DNA of 64,000 bases from JAJCYX01 sp965243825 (lineage in GTDB: Bacteria; Chloroflexota; Dehalococcoidia; Lucifugimonadales; Lucifugimonadaceae), in the NCBI GenBank assembly GCA_965243825.1, contig CBDEVT010000001.1, positions 186,001 through 250,000 on the forward strand, given 5' to 3'. The notes below the pieces were generated by a model. That model was not told the origin of the DNA, did not search any database, and saw only the letters and a program-made list of their open reading frames with translations. Every line of letters starts with the position of its first letter. Position 1 is the first letter of the stretch. A program made the translations under genes and the position numbers. Shown in pieces: positions 1 to 9,110 of the stretch.

Positions 1-784
1 TGCGAAATACGCCGTCTGGAACTGGCATCATCGCTTTCACGGCGGCTACAGCAGTTTCGAAAACCTCAGGTGGCGCGTCTGCTTTCTGGACGCCTCGTCC
101 GGGTACACCTCGAGTAGCGATGTCAGAACCGCTACTGATCACCCGCTCCTGGTGCTGACTGGCGATCAACTCACCATCTCTCCAGAGCTGATCACAGGTG
201 TAGTTTCCGGGCCCCGTCAGGACCTCGGCAGCCTGGAACTCACCCCAGTCGTCACTCATATCGATCCAGAGCCTGGCATGCTCAAAACTCTTCGTTCGGA
301 AAGCGCCTTTACCGCCGGCTCCCACGTTTTTTCGTAGCCACACATCACCGTTAAGGGCATCAAACGCGGCCTCGAGATCCGAGACATCGTTGAGCATGAA
401 TGTTTTAGGAACCTTTACACCAGATCGCTCAAGATGCTTGGTAGCGGCATATTTATCGCGCCCACGGGCCACAACCTCTAGCGGTGGCACCCAGGTGCGA
501 ATGGGCAATCGATCAACGGCACCAGCTATCGCGAACACTTCATCGTCGTGCATTGGCCAGATGAAGTCGGCATTGGACTCATTCGCGATATCAGCGATAA
601 CGTCTACGTAGTTTGGGTCCGTTCCCCGGGGGCAGACGTGCGTTTCATCAGCTTCGGCGAGATAGACGTGAAACTTGGAACTGTCTACTCCGATTATGTA
701 GAACTCCTCTTGTGAAGCGCGGAGAGCGCGGCAGATCCCGTGGGCTAGGTGCCCTCCGGCAAATGTGACGAGAATTCTCTTCAT
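1..784 (-). CDS. ATP-grasp / CarB-like ligase (5' part, runs off the window)
   Basis: The minus strand is open from the ATG at 784 to the left edge, giving 261 visible residues. It starts MKRILVTFAGGHLAHGICRA, a Rossmann-like pre-ATP-grasp fold. DKYAATKHLERSGVKVPKT follows (residues 110-128), the usual entry to an ATP-grasp domain, and then the glycine-rich ATP loop RKNVGAGGKGAF (141-152). Family members join a carboxylate to an amine or ammonia using ATP, as the carbamoyl-phosphate synthase large subunit does. The substrate cannot be told from this fragment. A purine-rich GAGAAGG lies just upstream of the ATG and supports the start. The C-terminal catalytic part is outside the window. Confidence 0.75.
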   Translation of the reverse strand, partial: MKRILVTFAGGHLAHGICRALRASQEEFYIIGVDSSKFHVYLAEADETHVCPRGTDPNYVDVIADIANESNADFIWPMHDDEVFAIAGAVDRLPIRTWVPPLEVVARGRDKYAATKHLERSGVKVPKTFMLNDVSDLEAAFDALNGDVWLRKNVGAGGKGAFRTKSFEHARLWIDMSDDWGEFQAAEVLTGPGNYTCDQLWRDGELIASQHQERVISSGSDIATRGVPGRGVQKADAPPEVFETAVAAVKAMMPVPDGVFR

Positions 785-1056
785 TCGTTCGCCTTCTCTA
801 AACGATCTTGTTGCCCAATACTTCTTTAGTGACGCGCAGATTCTAACTAAGTGGTCCTCCCAACGCTCCAGAATTCCATCTCGCTGACGACTAGAGCCCG
901 ACACTGAGTAGGTAAGCAGATAGGAGATCTGTCAAAACTCAGGTCTCTGCCCCATTTTTTATCTGAAACAGGTCTTGATCTGGACCTGATCCAATTTGAA
1001 AAAGTTTTCATGGCGCCGAGTTCACAGTGCAAATTGTCTATAAGTCTGAGTTCTGA

Positions 1057-1330
1057 CAGAGCCTAAAGAACGAAAAGGAGTTCAGAAAAGCGAACGCTCT
1101 CCAGAAAGACGAGCGGACGAAGACCGAGGCCAGGTTGGCGGAGATGCGAGGGGAGCTTGAGGTTTCCGAATCGGGGCCGGCGAATGCTCCTGCCCAGCCC
1201 TCACAGATCAAGTCGTCTGTTGAGTCGTTTGAAGAATTGGAAACCCCAAAATGCTAGGGCGTTGTCGCAGACGACCATTCAATCGGCTCACATCAGGCGC
1301 GGTGGGAAGACCAAGCTGGTGTTCAGGTAG
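1057..1330 (+). pseudogene. Serine recombinase C-terminal tail, decayed copy 1
   Basis: Translation from 1066 reads KNEKEFRKANALQKDERTK and continues in frame to LETPKC, where a TAG interrupts it. A one-base frame change recovers the tail, ending GGKTKLVFR before the TAG at 1328-1330. The ending (helical region, QIKSSVESFEELET, then a basic GGKTxLxFR) resembles the C-terminus of large serine recombinases. It aligns well with a tail at 38678-38932 and less well with one at 3136-3522. The recombinase catalytic domain is absent, so this is a remnant. Right after the stop, TAGTTCGTATCCC is shared exactly with the copy at 38930. I see no gene in 785-1056. Confidence 0.6.
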
Positions 1331-1514
1331 TTCGTATCCCGTCAGCTCCTGATATCACCGGAAGGTTGTCGCATCTGATTAGTTGAGAAATTTGAATCGT
1401 TATATGAGGGACCTGAATCGCGCCTCGGGTTGCGTTACTTGACCCATGCAACGAACTTCGATCGACCTGCCCTATACTCCGGCGAACTAAAAAGCTTCAA
1501 GACTGGAGTGATAG

Positions 1515-3092
1515 GTGCGACCGAATATTGTTTTTGCGTTTGCTGATGACTGGGGCCGCTACGCCAGCGCCTATCGCGGTCACCCCGGCGAGAGCACGAT
1601 TCACGAGCTGATTGAAACGCCGAACTTCGACCGCATCGCCAGCGAAGGCGCACTGTTTCGCAACGCCCACGTCCCTGCACCAAGTTGCACCCCGTGCCGC
1701 AGCTCTGTCCTTTCCGGTCGATACTTCTGGCAGACCGGACTCGGGGCGATACTGCAGGGCGCTCGCTGGGACGAAAGCATCCCTACCTACCCGCTGATGC
1801 TTGAATCTTCCGGATACCACATCGGTTACACGTACAAAGTTTGGTCGCCTGGTATCGGCCTCAACGCACCGTATGGCGGTACACGAACTGCCTACGAGTC
1901 AGCCGGGACTCGGTTCAACGACTTCTCACACCACGTGGCGGATCGGTTGTCAGATGTAGGTAAAGAGCAGGCAAAATCCGAGCTACTCGACGAAGTACGA
2001 CAAAACTTCATATCTTTCCTCGAAAGCTGCCCCGATGACTCCCCCTTCTGTTATTGGTGGGGACCCACCAACACCCATCGCACTTGGGAGCAAGGCTCAG
2101 GAAAGGAGCTCTGGGGCCTGAACCCAGACGATCTGAAAGGCCGCCTGCCTGAGTTTCTGCCGGATGTACACGAGGTGCGAGAGGACTTCAACGACTACTT
2201 AGGTGAGTGCTTGGCATTCGATGCCGGATTGGGTGTCCTGCTTGAGCAGCTCGAATCCACTGGTCAGTTGGACAATACGATTATCGTTGTTAGTGGTGAT
2301 CACGGGATTCCCGGGTTCCCGAGAGCCAAAACAAACCTCTACAACATCGGCACCGAGGTAGCCCTTGCTGCTCGATGGCCAGGGGTCGTGCAGCGGGGAC
2401 GCGTGGTCGATGATTTCGTCAACCTGATGGACCTCGCTCCGACGTTCCTGGAGGTTGCCGGTTTGAAGGTAGAGCCCAATATGTCAGGCCGGAGCTTGCT
2501 GCCTGTCCTGCTGTCGGACTCAAATGGTCAAGTCGAGCCGGATCGGACATTCGTCGTGACAGGCAGAGAGAGACACAACGTCTCCCCGGAATGGGGTCAC
2601 ACATTGCCGTATCCCCAGCGCGCCATTAGGAAGCATGGCTTCCTCTACATCTACAACTTTGAGCCTGACAGATGGCCAATTGGCGACCCTAATGGGCTCG
2701 ATGACCTCAACGCCGAGCCTCCGCCTTACGAGGAACTTCTCACCCAGTACCTCACGGTCTTTCCAGATATCGACAAGAGTCCAACCAAAGCTTGGATCAT
2801 CTACAACCGAGCACGCGAAGATGTTGCTCCCCTCTTCTGGTTGGGATTCGGTAAGCGTCCGCTAGAAGAGCTGTACGACCTCCAAGCTGATCCCGATTAT
2901 ATGACGAATGTTGCTAGTAATCCTCAGTACCAGAATGTCAGGGCAGACCTTCACTCAGAGTTGATGAAAGTCCTCTTTGACGAAAACGATCCAAGAGTCA
3001 CAGAATCGCCTGTCAGATTCGAAGCACCGCCGTTTGCCGGACCCGTGCCAGAAGACTGGCTAATGGAAGCGTTTGGCACCACAAGGCCGTAG
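1515..3092 (+). CDS. Sulfatase (formylglycine-dependent, type I)
   Basis: 525-aa arylsulfatase-family enzyme that hydrolyses a sulfate ester. The N-terminus carries the metal-binding pair D11-D12 in FAFADDWG. The nucleophile motif C-x-P-x-R is C58-T-P-C-R62, whose Cys should be converted to formylglycine. VVSGDHG near residue 258 supplies further metal ligands. No signal peptide is visible, so it may be cytoplasmic; the substrate is unknown. The start is the GTG at 1515 with GGAG upstream, and the protein begins directly with the family's usual RPNIVFAF. No maturase gene is adjacent. The gene lies between two decayed recombinase tails in the same orientation, which suggests it arrived as mobile cargo. 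Confidence 0.9.
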   Translation: MRPNIVFAFADDWGRYASAYRGHPGESTIHELIETPNFDRIASEGALFRNAHVPAPSCTPCRSSVLSGRYFWQTGLGAILQGARWDESIPTYPLMLESSGYHIGYTYKVWSPGIGLNAPYGGTRTAYESAGTRFNDFSHHVADRLSDVGKEQAKSELLDEVRQNFISFLESCPDDSPFCYWWGPTNTHRTWEQGSGKELWGLNPDDLKGRLPEFLPDVHEVREDFNDYLGECLAFDAGLGVLLEQLESTGQLDNTIIVVSGDHGIPGFPRAKTNLYNIGTEVALAARWPGVVQRGRVVDDFVNLMDLAPTFLEVAGLKVEPNMSGRSLLPVLLSDSNGQVEPDRTFVVTGRERHNVSPEWGHTLPYPQRAIRKHGFLYIYNFEPDRWPIGDPNGLDDLNAEPPPYEELLTQYLTVFPDIDKSPTKAWIIYNRAREDVAPLFWLGFGKRPLEELYDLQADPDYMTNVASNPQYQNVRADLHSELMKVLFDENDPRVTESPVRFEAPPFAGPVPEDWLMEAFGTTRP

Positions 3093-3135
3093 TCCGATTC
3101 GCGATTCAACCAGATCAATTGGCAAGCTCGAAAGT

Positions 3136-3522
3136 GTCAGCCAATGTTCTGCCAATCATCAAGAAGGCCGGAAAGACAGATCTGAAGCCCGTGCGAGCTG
3201 GTTTAAAGAAGCTTGCAGGGCTTGATCGGGACTTCAAGAATCACCTTGATAATCTAAAAAGGAGCTGCTGAGCAAGGAGGAGTCCGGAAAGGCGAACGCT
3301 TTGCAGCGGGACGATCGTGCCAAGAACGAGTTTCGTCTTAGTGAGGTGAGAGCGGAGTTGGAGTCAGCTACGACCTATAAGACCATCGCCTCTACTCTGC
3401 CTCGATAGATTAATTCGTTTGTGGGGTCTTGGTGATCTTAAGACGAGTCACGCTAGGCGATTCTGCAGACTCTCCTGAAGCCGACTCTCGCGTTGGCGTG
3501 GTGAGAATATCGAGCTTGAGTC
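3136..3522 (+). pseudogene. Serine recombinase C-terminal tail, decayed copy 2
   Basis: The stretch reads GLKKLAGLDRDFKNHLDNLK in one frame, then after a shift ELLSKEESGKANALQRDDR and on to TIASTLPR followed by a stop. It corresponds to EFGKANVLQRDERAQTE and ASALPSQIKS of the copy at 38678. Several stops and frame changes follow; ENIELES near 3510 resembles the end of such recombinases. It is more degraded than the copies at 1057 and 38678, and includes a more upstream helical part. It lies between the sulfatase gene and the 3' end of the VWA operon, and there is no other gene in 3093-3553. Confidence 0.5.
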
Positions 3523-3553
3523 ACATGCAATCATGTTTTGGAGTCAGATCCGG

Positions 3554-5353
3554 TCAGAAGTACGTCGAGATTCGCTGGTAGACGGCCTCAAGTATTGAGC
3601 CATCGGCTACGCTCCAGTACTGACCTCCGTTTGTGAATCCCGCGATTTCACCAAGGATAATGCCGTCGGCGTCGGCGCCGATTCCTATCGTGTGAACCTG
3701 GATGCCGATGGGATCAACCTCCTGATCAGGTGTAAGCAGCGACTCCAGGTTGTTTATGGTGTTGGCCAGGCTGCTCTGGTCCTTGCCGTCCGAAAGCACC
3801 ACAATTCCATATCGCTCTTCGTCTCCAAGTTCATCGCGTCGTGTCTGTAGCAGTTCGTGCGCCCTTGCGATCGCGTCGTAGAGGGCAGTACCACCATCGG
3901 CCTTTGTCGCGAAAATCTCGTTCACGAGGTCTTCGCCAATCAGGCCTTTTTTGCCGGTAGCGCCAAGAAACAGCTCATCATTGAACGGCAACCAAGCCAG
4001 CCAGTCGTTCCTGTCCATTGCATCGACAAAGCTGACCGCTCCCGCTGTCGCCTGGCTGATCTTCGATTCGGTGCCGTCCGGGCTCGCGACGTCGTTCATG
4101 CTGCCAGACTGATCGAAGACGAGTACGATGTTGGCGGGTTTCTTCACCTGCTTCCAGATCTCTATCACCTGGTCAAGAATTTCGACGTCGGGAACGTCGA
4201 GCACGTTGAAACTGGATTGGTGGTCCTGTCGGGCCGGTCGCAGAAAGTTGTCCGCTACGAGACTCTGCTGGGAGTCACTCAGCAGGAACCGCTCGAACAC
4301 TCTTGCCGCGCTTACCTGTTCGGAGGTGACCCACGGCGCTTTATCGAGTACTGCAAACACGTGGTCTGCTACAACAACACCATCTGCGGGGAATACAGTA
4401 ACCAGAGGGTCCGGACGCGTGTCCTCGGCTACCACCTGTAAGACGTTTTTCTCGTAGGTGGTGACCGCATCAAGAAACGATGGGCCACCCTGGAGCATGG
4501 CGTGGATAAGCAGGGGGCTACTCGTGCCGCGGTGGGTGATGGCCCTGTCAACGTCAGCAATAGCCTGGCCGCAGTCATTGCCAACGCTGACATCTTCGAT
4601 CTCCAACCCCTCGTACTTGTCGAGACCTGCCATACAGATCAGGGCCACGGTCTGTGTCGCAACATCGGATGCGCCGACGCGCGCGTAGCCGAGGTGGAAC
4701 TTGCCCCAGCTTGGGCGGCCCACTGAGCCCCAACCGTCCGGCGAGACAGCCAGTTCACGCAGCGCCGACCATGTGCATTCAGGACCCGCTTCCGGCCAAC
4801 ATCCCAAAACCTCTGCACGTGACCTCCACATCGCAACTGTTACCGGGGTGCTTAGGAGCGATTCGAACGGTCCGGTAGCGATCTCATAACCGTGTAGGGA
4901 ATCCCATCCTTTGTTGAGCTTCAGCACCCAGGTCTGTGTCGCTGGAGAGACGATTGTCGGTTGAATATCGCCATCCAGGGTCTGATTGGTGATCGATGCA
5001 GAGTTCCAGTGTCGTTCGACGCCAGAGATGTCATCAGTCTCTTTCAAGATCTCGACGCGGATCGGGACACCGTTGACCTGGAAGCTGGGATCCCGGGCAG
5101 ACTCTGCGTTGAACGCAGCGACTGCGTTCTCGACCAACTCAGTCTTGGTGATCGAACTTGCGATAGAGATGTTGATCAGCCCCGAATCGACTGTCAGTTC
5201 TGCCGCTGCAGTCGCCGTTGCTTCGGCACCGCTGATCGGCGGAGGATCACAGTCTTCCGCACCAAACTGACAGGAGGGATCCAGCAGGATGTAAGCAACT
5301 ACACCGACGACTACAACCGTCGTCGCTGTCGCTAACCAGCTGAACCTGTTCAT
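3554..5353 (-). CDS. Solute-binding + VWA domain protein (599 aa)
   Basis: Membrane-anchored extracytoplasmic protein. The N-terminal segment FSWLATATTVVVVGVVAYIL is a signal anchor. Residues of about 55-390 resemble a bacterial extracellular solute-binding domain. The C-terminus is a von Willebrand A domain with an intact metal-site motif D414-Q-S-G-S and the later conserved VVLSDGKD. The protein ends in YF, as two of its three paralogs do. It is last in a minus-strand operon after a kinase and another VWA gene, with a 48-bp gap to the latter. The family is known as substrate-binding plus VWA proteins. The ligand and partner are unknown, and no ABC permease is nearby. Confidence 0.8.
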   Translation of the reverse strand: MNRFSWLATATTVVVVGVVAYILLDPSCQFGAEDCDPPPISGAEATATAAAELTVDSGLINISIASSITKTELVENAVAAFNAESARDPSFQVNGVPIRVEILKETDDISGVERHWNSASITNQTLDGDIQPTIVSPATQTWVLKLNKGWDSLHGYEIATGPFESLLSTPVTVAMWRSRAEVLGCWPEAGPECTWSALRELAVSPDGWGSVGRPSWGKFHLGYARVGASDVATQTVALICMAGLDKYEGLEIEDVSVGNDCGQAIADVDRAITHRGTSSPLLIHAMLQGGPSFLDAVTTYEKNVLQVVAEDTRPDPLVTVFPADGVVVADHVFAVLDKAPWVTSEQVSAARVFERFLLSDSQQSLVADNFLRPARQDHQSSFNVLDVPDVEILDQVIEIWKQVKKPANIVLVFDQSGSMNDVASPDGTESKISQATAGAVSFVDAMDRNDWLAWLPFNDELFLGATGKKGLIGEDLVNEIFATKADGGTALYDAIARAHELLQTRRDELGDEERYGIVVLSDGKDQSSLANTINNLESLLTPDQEVDPIGIQVHTIGIGADADGIILGEIAGFTNGGQYWSVADGSILEAVYQRISTYF

Positions 5354-5401
5354 GACATCGACTCCGCAACGTGCCGGCCTAAGTTGAGATTGCTCATCGC
5401 T

Positions 5402-7129
5402 CTACTGCTCCGCCGAGATTGTGAAGTAGACGTCACTGATCGAAGTTGGGTCGGCTGTAAATAGCCGACCTCCGGTGCGCAGCGCGATTCTCGTGAGTAG
5501 ATCGGAGTTCGCCTCATCGCCGAAAGCTATCGGGAACACCTTGAATCCATCGGCTTCGGCTGTGTCTGGCATGCAGTTCTCGAACATCTGATTCTCGCTG
5601 AAGGACCCGACGGTGTCCTCGCCATCGGACAGCAGGATGATGCCGTAGAGCCTCGATTCCCCAGCAGCGCGATCCTCATCCTGCAGCTGACCAGCCAGCC
5701 CGGTTGCCTGGCACACCGCACCGTGCAAGTCCGTACTTCCCCGCGCTGTCAGATTTCGTACTTCTTCCGCCAGGTCTTCCGCAACGTTTTTGACGAGTTC
5801 AGGTTCAGACAGCACAGGGACGTCGTCGTTGAACGTGAGGACTGCTACTTCGTCCTCGGGATCCAGCCGGCTTAGGAACTCCGCCGTGGCCTCTGTGGTG
5901 CGCTTTATTGGCTCCCCGCGCATACTGCCCGAGGTATCGAGCACGATGATGACCGTTGCCTTCCGCTTCGTAAGAAGGAACAGATCTATTATCGATGCGC
6001 TCACTGCGCCGTCCGGGCTCCTCAACACATTGGCGTTGCTGTAGGTCAACCGATCGTCGGTCCCCGACTCGAGGTTCAGCGGAGCCCTCAACGGAATCTC
6101 ACTATCGGTCGGCCTGAGACGGTGGTCGATAGCCACCGCTTGTTGCTCCGGTGCCAGGACAAACGACCGGAATATCCGGGCTGCCTCAGCCTGTTCGGGC
6201 GTCACCCAATCTGCGTTGTCGAGGATGCAAAGGGGATGGTCCGCCCAAACTGTGCCGCCAGACGGAAAGACGAACACCAGCGGGAATCGCAACTCGTCTG
6301 CGAAGTTTGTGTTGTACCTGATCGTGGTCTCTTCCGATGCCGCGATCGCGTGTACGTAGCTCGGCCCTTGCTCGACCATTAGATCGAATAGCGGTGTCGA
6401 GCCGCGCCCGTACTTAGACGTGTTCTGCTCAAGAGCTCTCATCGCTTGCTCGATCTCTGCGGAGTAGATCTGCTGAGAGTCAGGAGGCGTCGCCTCCTCA
6501 GTTACGCCGTTTACGAATGAGACCATCGAAAGCAGTCCCGTGTTTGAGTAGCCGGGGTGCGGGTGACCAAAGCTGAACTGCCCCCACTGCGGATTGCCGT
6601 ACGCACCCCATCCTTCCGGGTTGGCAGCGAGCTCAGTGATTGTGTCCCAGCCAATAGGTGTGTCAGGCCAACCGAGCGCTTCAGCCATCGGTCTCCACAT
6701 CGCAAAGCCGATCGGAGCATATACGGTCGGTGGACACGACTCACTGATCAGTTGACTCGGCTTCGTCTGCAACCAGGTTTCGTTGATTAGCGTTACCCAT
6801 GATTGATCTCCCGGACTCCAGAGCGTCGGAGTCGCCTCTCCGTTGAGTATGTCGTTCATGGAACTGCCTGAGCGGACATGTTCAGCTCTGACTTCGATTC
6901 GCGATCCCGAGGCGATTTCACGTCGTTTGGCGTTGAATTTCTGCACGATCTGGTCGATCCAGTCGGCCTTAGTGCTCGACGAAAAAACTGTCAACAAGAT
7001 TGGAACTGAGTGTGAAGGCCCGTCGCAATCGTCCGCGCCGAACTGGCATGACGGGTCCACGAGGATGTAGGCGACTGTGCCGACAACCCCAAGCGTGAGA
7101 ACCACGGCGATCCTGGCAAACCAGTTCAT
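5402..7129 (-). CDS. Solute-binding + VWA domain protein (575 aa)
   Basis: Paralog of the downstream 599-aa protein. It has an N-terminal anchor (IAVVLTLGVVGTVAYILVDP), a solute-binding-like region at about 35-370, and a C-terminal VWA domain with metal-site motif D398-T-S-G-S and LLSDGEDT. The sequence after the anchor, DPSCQFGADDCD, is nearly the same as in the 599-aa paralog, indicating a tandem duplication. Its ATG overlaps the stop of the upstream kinase gene in ATGA, so the two are translationally coupled. This ties the extracellular VWA protein to the kinase. A role as sensor or effector of that kinase is inferred. Confidence 0.8.
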   Translation of the reverse strand: MNWFARIAVVLTLGVVGTVAYILVDPSCQFGADDCDGPSHSVPILLTVFSSSTKADWIDQIVQKFNAKRREIASGSRIEVRAEHVRSGSSMNDILNGEATPTLWSPGDQSWVTLINETWLQTKPSQLISESCPPTVYAPIGFAMWRPMAEALGWPDTPIGWDTITELAANPEGWGAYGNPQWGQFSFGHPHPGYSNTGLLSMVSFVNGVTEEATPPDSQQIYSAEIEQAMRALEQNTSKYGRGSTPLFDLMVEQGPSYVHAIAASEETTIRYNTNFADELRFPLVFVFPSGGTVWADHPLCILDNADWVTPEQAEAARIFRSFVLAPEQQAVAIDHRLRPTDSEIPLRAPLNLESGTDDRLTYSNANVLRSPDGAVSASIIDLFLLTKRKATVIIVLDTSGSMRGEPIKRTTEATAEFLSRLDPEDEVAVLTFNDDVPVLSEPELVKNVAEDLAEEVRNLTARGSTDLHGAVCQATGLAGQLQDEDRAAGESRLYGIILLSDGEDTVGSFSENQMFENCMPDTAEADGFKVFPIAFGDEANSDLLTRIALRTGGRLFTADPTSISDVYFTISAEQ

Positions 7130-8859
7130 GCTCGCCCGTCCGTATCTCCGCTCGGTGACGGATCGTCGAGATCCAGACCGCGCAGACCGTACCGTTCCAG
7201 TTCAACATCGACCTCACGGATGGTGTCCATTCCCTGCTTGAAGCTCTCCTCTATCTCTTCGATGCTCATTGTCGATCCGCCAGACTCGTAGCTGACGATC
7301 TCCGCGTTCATCTTGAACAGGATGTGCTCCGCGTGCTCAGCATCGTCGAGCAGCGAGGCTCGCCTATCACGTTGCTCCTGGATGATCCGTAACCGCTCAT
7401 TTAGCCGAGTTTCATCGGTCACGTTTGAGGAGCCACCGTTCCCGCCAGCCGCCCGGATCAACTCTTCCAGGTTTGTGGCGACGGTTAGTGCTCCCAGGCC
7501 CTTGCGGTACGTCTCCTCCCCAAGGCTGGCGAGCCCTTCGAACCTCGCAGATCGCGAAGTCAGCCTATGCAGCCCGCCCTGCAATCTCAGGTGCTGCTTT
7601 CTCAATTGGTCTATCGCTGCAATTCCTTCCTGGAAGCCGATGTCATACATGCGGGATCTTGTTGACTCCAACATGAGCTGAAGCTGAGTAAGATTTTCTG
7701 CAGGGATGCCGCGCTGATCTCCCTCCGCTCCAGAAATGTGGTGTTCGGTCCATCTGCCAAGGGCAAGCAGCGTGCCGACAACCGCGAAACCGATCCCGGA
7801 TATCGCCGCAAGCAGGCCTCCGTTCGACACCAGCTCACGTTCTCCCAGAAGTAAGAAGATCATTGGTGTAATCGCCGCCGCTGAAAACGAAACAACTGCC
7901 GGCGGATACTGGAGGGCTTGATTGAGTGGTACGGTCGTCGGTTCCGGCCGCGAGAATGACGGCCAGATCCTGGCGCCTGTCTCTGGAAAGAGTTGAGACA
8001 GGCGAAAGCTCAGCTCCTGCGGCAGACTGAACCGATCGTTCGGATCCTTCTCCAGACACCTGTAGACCAGGTCAGCAAACTCAGGGTGTACAGATGGGCG
8101 AAGATCTGCGATCGATGGAACGTCTCCGTGAATATGCTGGTGCATCATCCCTGGGAGGGTTTCGGCTTTGAAGGGAAGTTCTCCGACCAGCATCTGATAC
8201 GTCATCACGCCGAGAGAGTAGATGTCGGACCTGGTGTCAACCTCCAGCCCCTTCGCCTGTTCCGGCGACATGTAATTGAACGTGCCGATCACGGCGCCGT
8301 TCTCAACGGTAGTCTGATCGGTAGAGATGGCGATTCCGAAATCGGAGAGCTTCGCGTCGCCATCCTTTGAGATCAGAACGTTTGATGGCTTGATGTCCCT
8401 GTGGACAACCCCCTGCGCATTTGCCACGGCAAGCGCATCGGCGATCTGCCGAACGTACTTTGCGACGAGCTGGAGCTGCATCCGGCTGTCACGCCGCATG
8501 AAGCCTGCGAGCGTGTGAGGCAAGTGCTCCATGGCAATGTAGTGCGTACCGTCCACTTCGCCAACATCGTAGATCTCAACGATGTTCGAGTGCCTGAGCA
8601 TCTGGACAGTCCGCGCTTCGCGAAGAAACTGCCTCAGGCGGCCGCCGTTATCGCCACCGGTGATGGCAAGGGTTTTGAGCGCTACGTCACGACCATCGAA
8701 ACGGTCTATCGCCTGGTAAACGGTACAGGTGGCGCCGACGGCAATCTGACTAATGATCAGGTATTTGCCGATGCTCCACTCTTGTCTCATAGCGGCCATT
8801 TCGCCCGTTTCGCTCTGCTCTCGACTTGCGAGTCTAGGCGTGGCCGTTGCGTTTGTCAC
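7126..8859 (-). CDS. Transmembrane Hanks-type Ser/Thr protein kinase
   Basis: 577 aa. The kinase domain covers about residues 30-285 with invariant Lys62 (VALKTL), catalytic H143-R-D145 with DIKPSN, D163-F-G, and MSPEQAKG in place of APE. The glycine loop is degenerate (AVGATCTV, with only the second Gly kept), so reduced or regulated activity is possible. Two membrane segments (311-329 and 338-358) come next, then a coiled-coil region to about 550. The predicted ends are all cytoplasmic, unlike PASTA kinases. The GTG at 8859 is the annotated start; Met21 or Met24 are alternatives. It is first in an operon with two solute-binding/VWA genes. The PP2C gene at 14094 and the FHA gene at 14954 are likely partners. 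Confidence 0.9.
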   Translation of the reverse strand: MTNATATPRLASREQSETGEMAAMRQEWSIGKYLIISQIAVGATCTVYQAIDRFDGRDVALKTLAITGGDNGGRLRQFLREARTVQMLRHSNIVEIYDVGEVDGTHYIAMEHLPHTLAGFMRRDSRMQLQLVAKYVRQIADALAVANAQGVVHRDIKPSNVLISKDGDAKLSDFGIAISTDQTTVENGAVIGTFNYMSPEQAKGLEVDTRSDIYSLGVMTYQMLVGELPFKAETLPGMMHQHIHGDVPSIADLRPSVHPEFADLVYRCLEKDPNDRFSLPQELSFRLSQLFPETGARIWPSFSRPEPTTVPLNQALQYPPAVVSFSAAAITPMIFLLLGERELVSNGGLLAAISGIGFAVVGTLLALGRWTEHHISGAEGDQRGIPAENLTQLQLMLESTRSRMYDIGFQEGIAAIDQLRKQHLRLQGGLHRLTSRSARFEGLASLGEETYRKGLGALTVATNLEELIRAAGGNGGSSNVTDETRLNERLRIIQEQRDRRASLLDDAEHAEHILFKMNAEIVSYESGGSTMSIEEIEESFKQGMDTIREVDVELERYGLRGLDLDDPSPSGDTDGRA

Positions 8860-9110
8860 ATCTCTGGTCCCGAGTACAAAGTCGATCGTCTGGAACGAAC
8901 TTATCTGCAGTCTTTTGCAGAAGACTGATTGAACACTGACATTCGACTAACTGCCGAAAACCGGCTTTTGTGGACGCAGCGGCCCGGCACAGAGGCGCTC
9001 TGCTGAACCGAAATTTGAAAGTAAGGAGCATGTAAGCCGGATGTAAGAATCGGTCGATTTCCGGCACATACGCTGCACCGCAATCGCCATTTCCTGTCAG
9101 GAGGAGTGAC

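Noticed and set aside
3124..3166. Possible ninth copy of the 34-bp repeat
   Set aside because: GTTCTGCCAATCATC is identical to part of copy G, but the sequences on both sides do not follow the consensus; a chance or very decayed match.
3857..4441. 194-aa plus-strand open frame
   Set aside because: Antisense shadow of the VWA domain of the 599-aa protein.
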